From Progne subis subis (Eukaryota > Chordata > Aves > Passeriformes > Hirundinidae): a DNA stretch of 64,000 nt. This document shows positions 47,255-56,250 of the stretch, piece after piece. Positions within the stretch are counted from its first letter, which is position 1. Each line of letters opens with the position of its first letter. A program made the translations under genes and the position numbers. The stretch is taken from the NCBI GenBank assembly GCA_022316685.1, contig JAKJHU010000135.1:338001-402000 (forward strand), read 5' to 3'. The notes beneath the pieces were generated by a model that saw only the letters and a program-made list of their open reading frames with translations, ran no database searches and was not told the DNA's origin.

Positions 47255-47702
47255 TCTCCCTCCCTGCCTGCCCACTGCAAGGGAAATCATTTTCATCCCC
47301 CCCTCCTTCCGCTGTCGGCGCACGACGCCGGGAGCAGGGATTGCTTTACATCCCAGTAGAAGGGAATACTTAAGGAAAACCTCTGGCAGTATTATGGATG
47401 GAAGTGCAAGGAGATGGTTTTATCAGGAGGCTTCAAGGCTATTATTGTCCAAATAAACACTTGCTTTGCCAGACATGATCTACAGCTGCTGCCCGGAGAC
47501 CCCCGGGTTCCATCTGAATTTCAATCTCCCTGCCTCCATCTCCTTTTGGCCTTTCCCACTTTCTGCAGCCCTGAATAGCCCACTGTGCTGGATTACTTCA
47601 CTTTTTCCATCTTAATAGGCTTCACCAGGCTCCTGACTTCCTGCCCACCACCCTGCTCCCCACTTCAGCTGCGCTTAGGAAGCTTTAACACCTTTGGGGG
47701 TT

Positions 47703-47705
<3 letters not shown>

Positions 47706-47732
<27 letters not shown>
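47706..47732. repeat. Poly-T run (T)27
   Basis: Uninterrupted 27-T run followed by 'aatttatttttttcc'. Simple repeat. Confidence 0.95.
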
Positions 47733-47738
<6 letters not shown>

Positions 47739-47925
47739 TTTTTTTCCTCCTCTTTTCACTTCCAGGGACAGGATGCTCCCCCAGATTTCACTATCGGGAT
47801 GCAGGATGTCACTGCTGCCCAGAGCAGGGATCCCGTGGGATGCACATCTCATCTCCCTGGCCAGGCAAATGGAGTAAAGCAAGAAACAACTCAGACAAAC
47901 TTTTTGGAAAGTTGTTAAATCTTTA

Positions 47926-47927
<2 letters not shown>

Positions 47928-47957
<30 letters not shown>
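47928..47957. repeat. Poly-T run (T)30
   Basis: Uninterrupted 30-T run, 195 bp downstream of another T27. Simple repeat. Confidence 0.95.
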
Positions 47958-49190
47958 CATTTTGGTTTCCTACACCCACATCATTCTCCAGGCTCACAAA
48001 CAGCCCCACAAGAGACAAAGGACAGGAAATATTCCAGTGGCATCACTCCAAGATCCATTAAAAAACATGCAGCTTCATCAAACAACGAATTCTGAAGATT
48101 TTTAAGGGTAGAACTGCAGGAGAACAGCAAGAACAAGCATTTCTAGATAGCTTTAGGTGATTTTAAATCCAAATCCTTAATCCCTATCACAAATTCAGAA
48201 TTTTTTTTTTGTTTCTAGGATTTAATCTTGGGAGTAACCAAGCTTGAATTGCAAATCTGGTACCCTCAGGCCAGGGTTTCTGACATTTGTCCCTAAACTC
48301 TGTATATTTTTACTCCACCAGGAGGGCTCGGACTTTTGCCCAAAGTAGGAACTCTCAGTTAAAATTTGTCCCTCATTCTGGCACACCTTTTCACCCACAG
48401 ATCATTTGATGTGCAGGTTGTGACGTGATATTTTGAGGAGTGACTCCTGGCTCACAGCAAATATACCAGGCTTTGAAAAATGGGAATTGGATTTGATCCG
48501 GAGCTTTGGCTTCTTCACATGCAGACAATGAGCTTGTCACCTGGATTTTCAGTATTATTTCTGAGCTTTTTAAGGTAAATCCTGTACCCTCATGCCCTGT
48601 GTGGAGCAGCAGTGGTGGCTGGAGCTCCATGCTGGGATGCAGTCGGGATTTTCCATAGGGCTGGCACATCCATCCCCAAATGCCCAGCTCCTGGATTTGG
48701 TCTGGATCAGCTGCAGGAGCCAGGCAGGCTGAGTTCCCAGCTTTCCTTTGGGTTTATACCCGAAAAACCCCAAACTCCCTGAGCTTTGCCTTAAAGCTCC
48801 TCCCTTCCCACCGGCTCCTCCAAGGCCGAAAGCCCTGTTCCTGAACCACTTCCATCTCCACGCCCCGTTTCATTTGCTGAATCTGAAGGAGCCTTTCAGG
48901 TCTTTCCTTCTGAGGGGAATCAGCTCTAAAAAGAGAGTTTGGGAGCCCCTTGCTCCCGATTTCCTTGGGCCACCTTGTTCCACACCTGGATGGGCTCAGG
49001 AGACCAGGAGGGGCCGTGTGTGGCTCGGCCACCTTTGGACCTTCAGACCATTAAAATGCTCTCCTTGATGGCCCTGGCAGAGCAGAGAGCCCTCCTTTGA
49101 TTCCAGCAAATCCAATATCCATATGCAAAATCAATACGGGTTCAGTTTCTCTCTGCACAGAGAGAATTAACAGAGCTGTGCTTCTTCAGG

Positions 49191-49534
49191 GGATTCCTCC
49201 GGGGCTGGGGCAGCTCTGGGGGACACTTGTGGCACTCCTGGAGGGGCTCCTCAGCTCATCCCTGTCTGTTTTCCCAGGAAATTTGGCTAATTAGTGGCTC
49301 AACACACTCCTGGAGTTGTACTGGTTGAAGTAAAACTGGCTGGGTTTTTTATTTATGCTGATTCCGTTTTTTACAAAGTATTTTCCTGGGGTTCACTGAT
49401 GTCCAAGAGTTTATAACACTTTGTAAGAGGCCAGTTTGCTGTCCTTTTTGTTAAAAATAATCATTTAGAGTGCTGTAATAATTGATTAATGCATTTCATC
49501 ATCTTCCAGCCCCAAATTTCATTGATTTGTTTGC
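49191..49534 (+). repeat. Tandem segmental duplication, unit 1 (344 bp)
   Basis: This is the first copy of a large diverged tandem duplication. Landmarks shared with unit 2 in the same order are 'gattcctcc', 'acacttgtggcactcct', 'ctcctcagctca', 'ctgtctgttttcccaggaaa', 'ttaattagtggctcaa', 'ctgattcc', 'tttttacaaa', 'atgcat/att' and 'cttccagccccaaatt', ending in 'tttgcag'. The sequence is unique in the window outside the pair, and no coding frame is shared. Confidence 0.9.
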
Positions 49535-49933
49535 AGATTCCTCCAGAGCTGGCAGCACTGGGGAACACTTGTGGCACTCCTTGAGGGTCTCCTCAGCTCA
49601 ATCTCTGTCTGTTTTCCCAGGAAACTTGATTAATTAGTGGTTAATGGTTGGTTAATTAGTGGCTCAATGGAGTGGCACCATGGTCCTGCAGATGGAAGAA
49701 TAAAATTCCATCTGGGTTTTTTTTTTATTTATTCTGGGTATTTTATTTATTCTGATTCCATTTTTTACAAATATATTCCTGGGATTCAGTGCTGTGCGTG
49801 ACTTTATGACACCCTGTAAAGGCCCAGTTGGATGTCTTTTTATTAAAAAAGAATAATTTAGAGCAGTGAAATTATTGATAAATGCAATTAGTCAACTTCC
49901 AGCCCCAAATTCTGTCGATTTATTTGCAGCTCC
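49535..49933 (+). repeat. Tandem segmental duplication, unit 2 (~395 bp)
   Basis: The second copy of the 344-bp unit lies head-to-tail with unit 1 with no spacer. It is longer because of two insertions: an extra 'ttaatggttggttaattagt' near 49,639-49,658 and a duplicated 'atttattctgggt' stretch near 49,728-49,755. Identity is roughly 80% by eye. The divergence shows the duplication is old compared with a recent polymorphism. Confidence 0.9.
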
Positions 49934-50177
49934 CTCTCTTGAGGGGTCATAAATAATTTGCCTTTGCTGGTTTTTTTTTGGCAAATACCAACAGCAGGGT
50001 GCTCCTGATGGTGCTAATTAATTCCTAAATTATCGATTTCCAAGAACAAAATGTTTTCATTCCTGTTGTTGTTTCTCAATCTCTCTGCAATAATCAGTAC
50101 CTATCTATCTAAAGTATGTCAATAAATCTGTGACTCAGTTAAAGCAGGGAACAATTTTCCTCTTTTAAAACTTATTT
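49934..50177. other. AT-rich unique DNA
   Basis: No repeat or gene is recognised between the tandem duplication and the inverted repeat. There are 'tcagtacctatctatctaaa' and 'gtcaataaatctgtgactc' words, without further structure. Confidence 0.6.
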
Positions 50178-50321
50178 AGATGGATATCCTCATCATTACA
50201 TCTTTTGCTGTGTTTTCTTGACTCTGTTTTATCATCTTGGCTCTCCTCAGCCCATTTTGGCAGCAGAACCCTCTTGAAAACCTCGGGTTTGACCCAAAAA
50301 CCTCGGGTTTGACCCAAAACC
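50178..50321 (+). repeat. Inverted duplication, left arm (~140 bp)
   Basis: Left arm of a ~140-bp inverted repeat whose partner is at 51,427-51,566. Aligned by hand, about 11-12 of some 140 positions differ, so identity is about 92%. The 3' part contains an internal tandem of 'aacctcgggtttgacccaa' (two copies, 50,278-50,319), which is also present in diverged form in the partner. The unit matches no transposon family that I recognise. Confidence 0.9.
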
Positions 50322-51352
50322 CGCAGTGAGCTCCATCAGATAAGGAGTCTCCGTGTACCTGTGTGGTCTGGTGGCAGAGGAACAGCTTGGAAATGGCAAA
50401 TCAGATGGAATTACACGATCCTTATCTTTTTCCCCTACAGAGGGCACGAGCTGCTGACTTGGAACTTGCCTGAAGTGCAGGGAAATGGGGAAAAAAGAGA
50501 TTTTTCAGAGAGTTTTCAGGAGCTGGAGGAGATATTAGCAAGGGGCCCTAACCTGGTTATTAGCTATGCACAACTATTGTTTATTTTTGCACAGGAACTA
50601 AAGGAGAAACCGCCTCTGCTTATTTTTCTTTACTTAACTAAAGAAATTGTATAGCTTTTGGAAAGGGTTAAACAATTTCCTCCTTGCCTGCGCTCCTCAG
50701 GCTCTCCTTGCCCGTGTGGGAGCGTGCAGGAGGTTCCCCGCTAACCACAGCTCTGTTTTCCAAAAGGAAATTAAAGTGAAATACATCAGCCAGGCTGGGA
50801 CTTCACACTTCAGAGACTTGTAAAGAGCATCAGCTGCTGAAATTGATGGTCACTTTAACTGCCCACAGCTTCTCCTCCAGACAGGAGCTCCGGGTTTTAC
50901 TGGGCTTAATGGGACAATATCTCCCTCCCGATGACTTCATTTAGGTCGTGCTGAAATTCCTATTAAAGCAGGGCCATTAATATTTCATTAAAATGCCTCT
51001 GATGGCAGTTCCTGCTAATCTACAGGAACGCCATCCCCTTCCCTGGGGGGGATCCCACGTGGGGTGGGGAAAGGTGTGCGAGGAATTCCGTCTTCTCCTC
51101 CGTGCTGAGTCCTTTGTCTCTTTAAAGGGTGAAACTTTTCTGGCCGGTTCCTTGAGGGGTTTTTTTTTTTGTACAATTTTCAGGATGGCAGCTCACAGGT
51201 GGTGGACGAGCTGGAAACCTCCAGTGTTTTAAGTGTTGAAAATACTGCAAAAGAAAATACATCTTGGCCAGGGCAGGGAATGAAAACATGGTCATTTCTA
51301 CAGAGGATTTACACTTCCTTCTGGAATGCAGGAGGAAAACGGGCAGGGAAAG
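50322..51352. other. Unique DNA inside the inverted repeat
   Basis: The roughly 1-kb spacer between the two inverted arms has no gene that I can identify. It has balanced composition and a short T10 run at 51,161-51,170. A plus-strand open frame of 97 codons (50,361-50,654) starts within the spacer but lacks any recognisable domain. Confidence 0.6.
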
Positions 51353-51405
51353 GTGAATCAGTGAATCCCAGGATGGTTCAGGCTGGAAAAGACCTCTAAG
51401 ACTGG
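51353..51405 (-). mobile_element. CR1 LINE, 3' part before interruption
   Basis: The reverse-oriented CR1 end reads 'gtgaatcccaggatggttca' then 'ggctggaaaagacctctaag' on plus. It stops abruptly at about 51,405. The element resumes at 51,566, so this is the 3' piece of a split copy. Confidence 0.85.
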
Positions 51406-51426
51406 ACATAGATAAGACACCGACTC

Positions 51427-51566
51427 TGGGTCAAACCTGAGGTTTTCGGATCAAACCCGAGCTTTTCAAGAGGGTTCTGCTGCCAAAATGGGGTGAGAAG
51501 AGCCAGGATGATAAAACAGAGTCAAGAAAACCCAACAAAAGACGTAATGGTGAGGATATCCATCTG
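51427..51566 (-). repeat. Inverted duplication, right arm, inside a CR1
   Basis: The reverse complement of this segment matches 50,178-50,318 at about 92%, including 'gatggatatcctca', 'tcttgactctgttttatcat', 'ccattttggcagcagaaccc' and the two 'gggtttga' copies. It splits a CR1, so it entered this site after the CR1 inserted. About 20 bases at 51,406-51,426 between the CR1 break and the arm are unexplained. Confidence 0.88.
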
Positions 51567-51865
51567 AGATGGTCGGTCAAGTGCAATCACCAGCCCATCA
51601 CCACCACCACGTTCACCCCTGAACCCTGTCCCCGAGTGCCACAGTCACCCATTGTTTGACCACTTCCAGGGATGGTGACTCCTCACCGCCCTAAGCAGCC
51701 TTCTCCAGGCTTGACATCCCTTTCCATGAAGGAATTTTCCCTGATTTCTGATCCAAACCTCTCCTGGCACACCCTGAGGCTGTTGCCTCTCATCCTGTCA
51801 CTGCTGAGGGTCCGGAACCAGGGACGGTGGCGACTTCAGCAGATGAACAGCTCCAGCCTGTGACC
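51567..51865 (-). mobile_element. CR1 LINE, remainder after interruption
   Basis: Continuation of the split CR1. In order it shows 'ggtcggtcaagtgcaatcac', 'ccgagtgccacagtcaccc', 'gaccacttccagggatggtg', 'agcagccttctccaggcttg', 'catgaaggaattttccctga' and 'ctctcatcctgtcactgctg', as in a reverse-oriented CR1 3' region. This is an older CR1 subtype than the 'cagggacaccttccac' copies elsewhere. Confidence 0.85.
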
Positions 51866-52141
51866 ATTCCAGGGCACATCCTCAGCCAGAGGGAGCCTTT
51901 GGAATTCCCTGATTGCCAGATCCAAGGAGTTCTGACATTGCCCAGCACCGCAGCCTGAGTTTCCAGGGTTTATCTTTGAAATCAGGGGACTCTCCTGGGT
52001 AAAAGGAGAACTCTCATTATGAGCTTAGCAAATTAAACTGTTTGTGTCTCCAGAAGGAAACAGCCCAAAGCCCGAGTGCCTGGTGGGCGATCAGGTTCCA
52101 CGGGGCTCTGGCACAGGCAGCCAACCTGCCGCAATCCGTGG

Positions 52142-52262
52142 GATCAGAGCATAATTTCGGTTGGAAAAGACCTTTAAAGGTCACCGAGTGCAACCATAAA
52201 CCAAACACAGCCGAGTGCCACCAAACCCTGGCCCTGTTGTCACAGGAACCTGACCCAGGCTG
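52142..52262 (-). mobile_element. CR1 LINE fragment
   Basis: Reverse-oriented CR1. 'ataatttcggttggaaaaga' is followed by 'cctttaaaggtcaccgagtg' and 'gccgagtgccaccaaaccct'. It shares the subtype of the split copy at 51.4-51.9 kb rather than the passerine 'cagggacacc' type. Confidence 0.85.
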
Positions 52263-53002
52263 GCAAACCGAGGCTCCCGACGCCCAGGAACATTATTTCT
52301 CAAAAAAATCTTGTCTCATCTGTGGAAAAACTGGGGGGGCGGGGGGAATGAACTGAAAAACACATCTGGAAATACATTCTTAAATGTTTACAGAATGCAG
52401 TCGGCATTCCGGTCGATCCAGGTGGGAACAGGATGGGTTTGAGGAGCTGCCACATCCACGATGAGACCAGGGCTGGGATGCTCCTCGCACACCACCCTTG
52501 GAGAAATAAAACGATTTTAAAATAAAAGTTGAATGTGAGACTCTCCAGGGACTTCCATCTCCCCCCAGGAAGCCTCGGGCAGCCTCGGCAGTTGGAGCTG
52601 TGTTTTTGTGGAAGGATATTTCCCAATGTTGGAGTTGTCAGCTTTCATTTCTGCGCCTGGCCTTGACGCACAGGTTGTCTCAGGAATTTGTTTGACTGAC
52701 AGATGTCCAGCCCAAAGGAAGCGCCGTGCATCTCCCCAGCTGTGAGACTGTGAGTTCCTCGCAGTGCTGCGTGGCAAAAAAATCCATAATAAAACGGAAT
52801 GAGCAAATTCCTTCCAAGAAAACCTGAGGCGAGCAGTCCCCGTATTTTGACACGAAATATTTCATCCCTTAAAACTTGTTTCTGCTGTTGTTAAGTCTGA
52901 CTTCTGGGTCTAAACTTGTTTTCATTGCAGTATTAAACAGAAATCAATTAGCTCCCTTTTTTCAAAGAAAGATCTGCTTTTTTATTATTAGAAATGGCAT
53001 TG
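52263..53002. other. Unique non-coding DNA
   Basis: No gene or repeat is recognised. The 52,330-52,346 G-rich word 'ggggggcggggggaatg' is a short G-run pair. No coding frame has a recognisable domain. Confidence 0.6.
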
Positions 53003-53145
53003 TTATAATAATAATAATAATAATAGTAATAATAGTAATAGTAATAGTAATAGTAATAGTAATAGTAATAGTAATAGTAATAGTAATAGTAATAGTAATA
53101 GTAATAGTAATAGTAACAGTAATAGTAATAATAGTAATAATAATT
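53003..53145. repeat. TAA then TAGTAA hexanucleotide array
   Basis: The array begins as (TAA)n, changes to (TAGTAA)n through mixed units, and ends as (TAA)n again. The TAGTAA core runs about 53,030-53,130 with one substitution ('taacag' at about 53,115). It yields long I/V and T/I open frames, which are artefacts. Confidence 0.93.
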
Positions 53146-54374
53146 TGCTGCAATATTACAAATTTTACTATCTCAGGGCCTCATTCCAAAGTTTGGAAGT
53201 GCAGTTGGAGTTTCAGAGTCCAGGGCTGAGGGGAGCTGGTCGTTAAAGAGCATTAATTAAAATCAGAGTTAATTCAGAAATTGAGAGCAGGTTATGGATA
53301 AGAGATTTCTGAGCTTTGAGCTCTGGAGAAATAGGAAATTATACGTATAAATATATACTTATGTATTTGTCCACTTATGTGTAATTAAATATATTTATAG
53401 ATATTCCAGTAGAAAAATACAATGTCCACTGAAATATCAGGGAAAAACATTTATTTATTTCTGGGTATTTATTTCCATCCCACAAAAGGGATTTTTGCCA
53501 TTTGAGAGGAAGCTGAGGCTCTCCATTTCCATGGATAATCCTCACTTTTCCTGGATAATCCGCCCAGGAATCCATCTCCAAGGGATATTCCCAGCACTCC
53601 AAGGCTGTTTATGGCACTTTGTCCTTGAATTCCCAGCACTCTGCCAGCGAAACCAGATGGGGACTGACTGGACAAACCCCTTGGAATAACGGGATAAGCG
53701 GGAAGGATTTATCCCAACAGGAAACCCTCATTTTCTCCTCTCATCCATCCCCAGCCCATCCAGCAGCTCTGAAGCTCCCAGCTCTGCCCTGCTCAATCCC
53801 TGCTCTCCAGGTTATTTTTGGATAAAACTTCCCATTTCTTTTCCCCCCGTTGCTTTCACAGCAAAGGGGTTCTAAAAAACTCCCTCTGGCAGAGGAGTGG
53901 TGTGGTACTGGAGCAGGGAAAAAAGGGATCCAGGGGTTTTTTTGGGAGAATCCAACATCAAAATCAGAGCTAGGCACAGGCAGTGTGGTGTGTCCGGAGG
54001 GTTTGCGTGGTCGTGAGCAGACAAGTCACGAGCAGCTCCGGGCTGATTATGAGGGTGCAGACCTGCGGGGATGGATGGGATCCCGTTTCCTTCTCTCCCC
54101 GCTGAAAGCAGCAGGAATAACTCCAGGATTATCTGTTCCCGCTTCCCATGGCAGCAGAGGAAATGTCAAGAGTTTGGAAGTGTGGCAGAAATACGGGAAA
54201 ACTCGAACAGAGAACGCCAACCAGAACAGTCCCGGGGTTTTATTTAACCCAGGCTTAATTTTGAAATGGAATTATTTAAATCAAACAATTCCAAAGGCAG
54301 TCTCCTCAGTGAGGGGATTCTTCCTCCTGACTTTGGAATATTTTCAGGGTCAAATATTTGATTTAAACTTGAAG
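53146..54374. other. Mostly unique DNA, AT-rich at left
   Basis: An AT-rich stretch at 53,340-53,400 has alternating 'tata' words. Beyond 53,500 the composition rises to mixed. No gene is identifiable, and the 291-codon frame across 53,850-54,725 runs into a CR1 and is spurious. Confidence 0.6.
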
Positions 54375-54560
54375 CTTAGCATGGAAAGGTTTTGGTTGGA
54401 AGGGACCTTGAGGATCATCCCATCCCATAGGCAGGGACACCTTCCACTGTCCCAGGGTGCTCCAACCTGGCCTGGGACACTTCCAGGGACCCAGAGGCAG
54501 GCACAGCTGCCCTGGGAATTCCATCCCAGCCTCTGCCCCCCTCACAGGGAAGAAGGCAGA
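54375..54560 (-). mobile_element. CR1 LINE fragment
   Basis: Reverse-oriented CR1. 'tggaaaggttttggttgg' is followed by 'aagggaccttgaggatcatc', 'ggcagggacaccttccactg', 'cccagggtgctccaacctgg' and 'ccctgggaattccatcccag'. It is a passerine-type copy, truncated at about 54,560. Confidence 0.92.
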
Positions 54561-54837
54561 TCCATGGAGCCATCAGGCGCCCTGGCAGAGCTTCTCCTGA
54601 GCCCGAGGGGCTGCACCCCAGAGGTGACCCCAGTCCCTCCCAAGCTGGGAGCATCCATGGGTCAGGAATCACCGAACCACCTCTGGAGACAAAGCAGCCA
54701 GCAGAGAGCCTTGAAATGTGCCTGAGGCTGCCCCGTCACAGCACTGAAAACTGAAATTTCCAACGCTGAGCACCTGAAAATGGGAACAGAGCTCAGAACT
54801 GCACCTTTTCTGCTTTTTCTTGTATCCAGACAAGAAT

Positions 54838-55366
54838 TTCTTCCTTTTTTTGCCTTTTTTTTTCCCCCTTTCCTTTATTTTTTCTTTCCTTTTCCCCCCC
54901 TTCTTCTTCTTTCTTTTTTTTTTTTTTTTTACTTTCCTTCTTTTTCCCTTCTTCTTTTCTTTCCATTTTTTCCTTCTTTTTTCTTTCCTTCTTTTTTCTT
55001 TCCCTTTTTCCTTTCCTTCTTTCCTTCTTTTTTTTCTTTCCTACTTTTATCCCTTCTTCTTTTCTTTCTTTCTTTCTTACCCTTTTTTTCCCTTTCCTTC
55101 TTTTTTCTTTCCCTGTTTTTTCTTTCCTTTTATTTCTTTCCTTTTCTTTCCTTCCCTTTGCTTTCCTTCCTTTTATCTTTCCTTCTTTCTTCCCCTTTTT
55201 TTTTGCTCTTTCCTTCTTTGTTCCCCTCTTTTTTTTCCTTCTTTTTTCTCCCCTTCTTTTCTTTCATTCCTTCTTTTTTTTTTTTTTTTTTTTTTTTCCC
55301 CGTTTCTTTTTCTTTTCATATTTTTTTCCTTCTTTTTCCTTTTTATTTTCCTTCTCTTTTTCAAAA
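54838..55366 (-). repeat. Polypyrimidine tract, ~530 bp
   Basis: The plus strand is almost purely T and C over about 530 bp. It is an irregular mixture of TTTCC, CTTCTT and T runs up to 30 (55,275-55,297 and 54,913-54,930). Isolated purines interrupt it ('attttttc', 'gctctt'). It is older or more mutated than the pure arrays at 24.2 and 58.3 kb. The strand given is the purine strand. Confidence 0.92.
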
Positions 55367-55499
55367 GCCAGCGGGATAAAATACCGGCCTGTACCCAAGG
55401 CCTGGCTCTATATTTAACTCAGACAAACACGTAACAAATCACTATTCTGCAGAAAGAAGGCACACCTCAGAGGTTGGATTTTTTTATTTCTCCCCCCTC

Positions 55500-55502
<3 letters not shown>

Positions 55503-55530
<28 letters not shown>
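55503..55530. repeat. Poly-T run (T)28
   Basis: Uninterrupted 28-T run, preceded by CC and followed by CC. Simple repeat. Confidence 0.95.
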
Positions 55531-56105
55531 CCTTCTCTTCAGACCTGGACGTAGAGACCACAACCCTCTAAATAATCCTCCAGAAATAAACCAATGAAAT
55601 GTTCCCTCTGACAACAGGCACGGCATTATACCTGCAGCTGGTAAATGTTTCCACAGTCCAACCACCTTTCCTTCTCGTTTCCAGTAAAAATTTGCTCCCA
55701 GGGGGATGGAGGCAGCAGTTGGATTTTAATTACTTTTTCTGCAATAACGTGGAATGGAGAGTTGCAATTTTTATTTTATTTATTTATTTTTTAAAATGCT
55801 GCTGATGGATTCTCTTTTTTTTTTTTTTCTTTTTTCTCTTTTTGGAAGGGAAGGACGGAGGAGGGCTGGCAGCAAAGGCAGATGCCCTGTGTAGAGCCAC
55901 CCCTGGTGTCTCTCGATCCCTCATTTTTGGCCATTCCCTGCGGTTCAGAGACACGGAATATTGGGAGTTCAGTGAAGATTCCAGGGAACACTGCAGCGCT
56001 GCTGGCTCAGCCCTTCAGGCCGAGCTCCCAGTGTAGCTCAATGGTTGCAGCTCCTTCCCTCCCTAGAACTCAAACTCCAGGAGCCAGGAAACTTGGGAAT
56101 ACTTC
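55531..56105. other. Unique DNA with T-rich runs
   Basis: It has 'tttatttattttt' at about 55,769-55,796 and T15 at about 55,817-55,831. No gene is recognised. Confidence 0.6.
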
Positions 56106-56250
56106 CCCCATCCCTGGAAATGTCCCAGGCCGGGCTGGGCAGGGCTTGGAGGCAGTGGAAGGTGTCCCTGCCCAGGGAGGGGCTGGGATGGGATGGAAGT
56201 TAAGGTCCTTTTTCACCCAAACCATTCCATGACTCTGTGATTCCATGGTT
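56106..56250 (+). mobile_element. CR1 LINE fragment, 3' end
   Basis: Sense CR1. 'gtcccaggccgggctgggca' is followed by 'gggcttggaggcagtggaag', 'gtgtccctgcccagggaggg', 'aaggtcctttttcacccaaa' and the tail 'ccattccatgactctgtgat'. Confidence 0.9.

Larger units (their letters stand above)
45676..49190. other. Unique DNA with many T runs, no gene
   Basis: No gene or transposon is identified. T-rich tracts cluster at 46.12, 46.6, 46.85, 47.2, 47.7 and 47.93 kb, which is the densest homopolymer cluster in the window. Between 48,000 and 49,190 the sequence is unremarkable unique DNA. Confidence 0.6.

Noticed and set aside
53850..54725. 291-codon plus-strand open frame
   Set aside because: Its second half translates a reverse-oriented CR1 3' region, so it cannot be a host protein.
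54780..55434. Frames of ~200 codons rich in F, L and S
   Set aside because: They come from the polypyrimidine tract at 54.84-55.37 kb.
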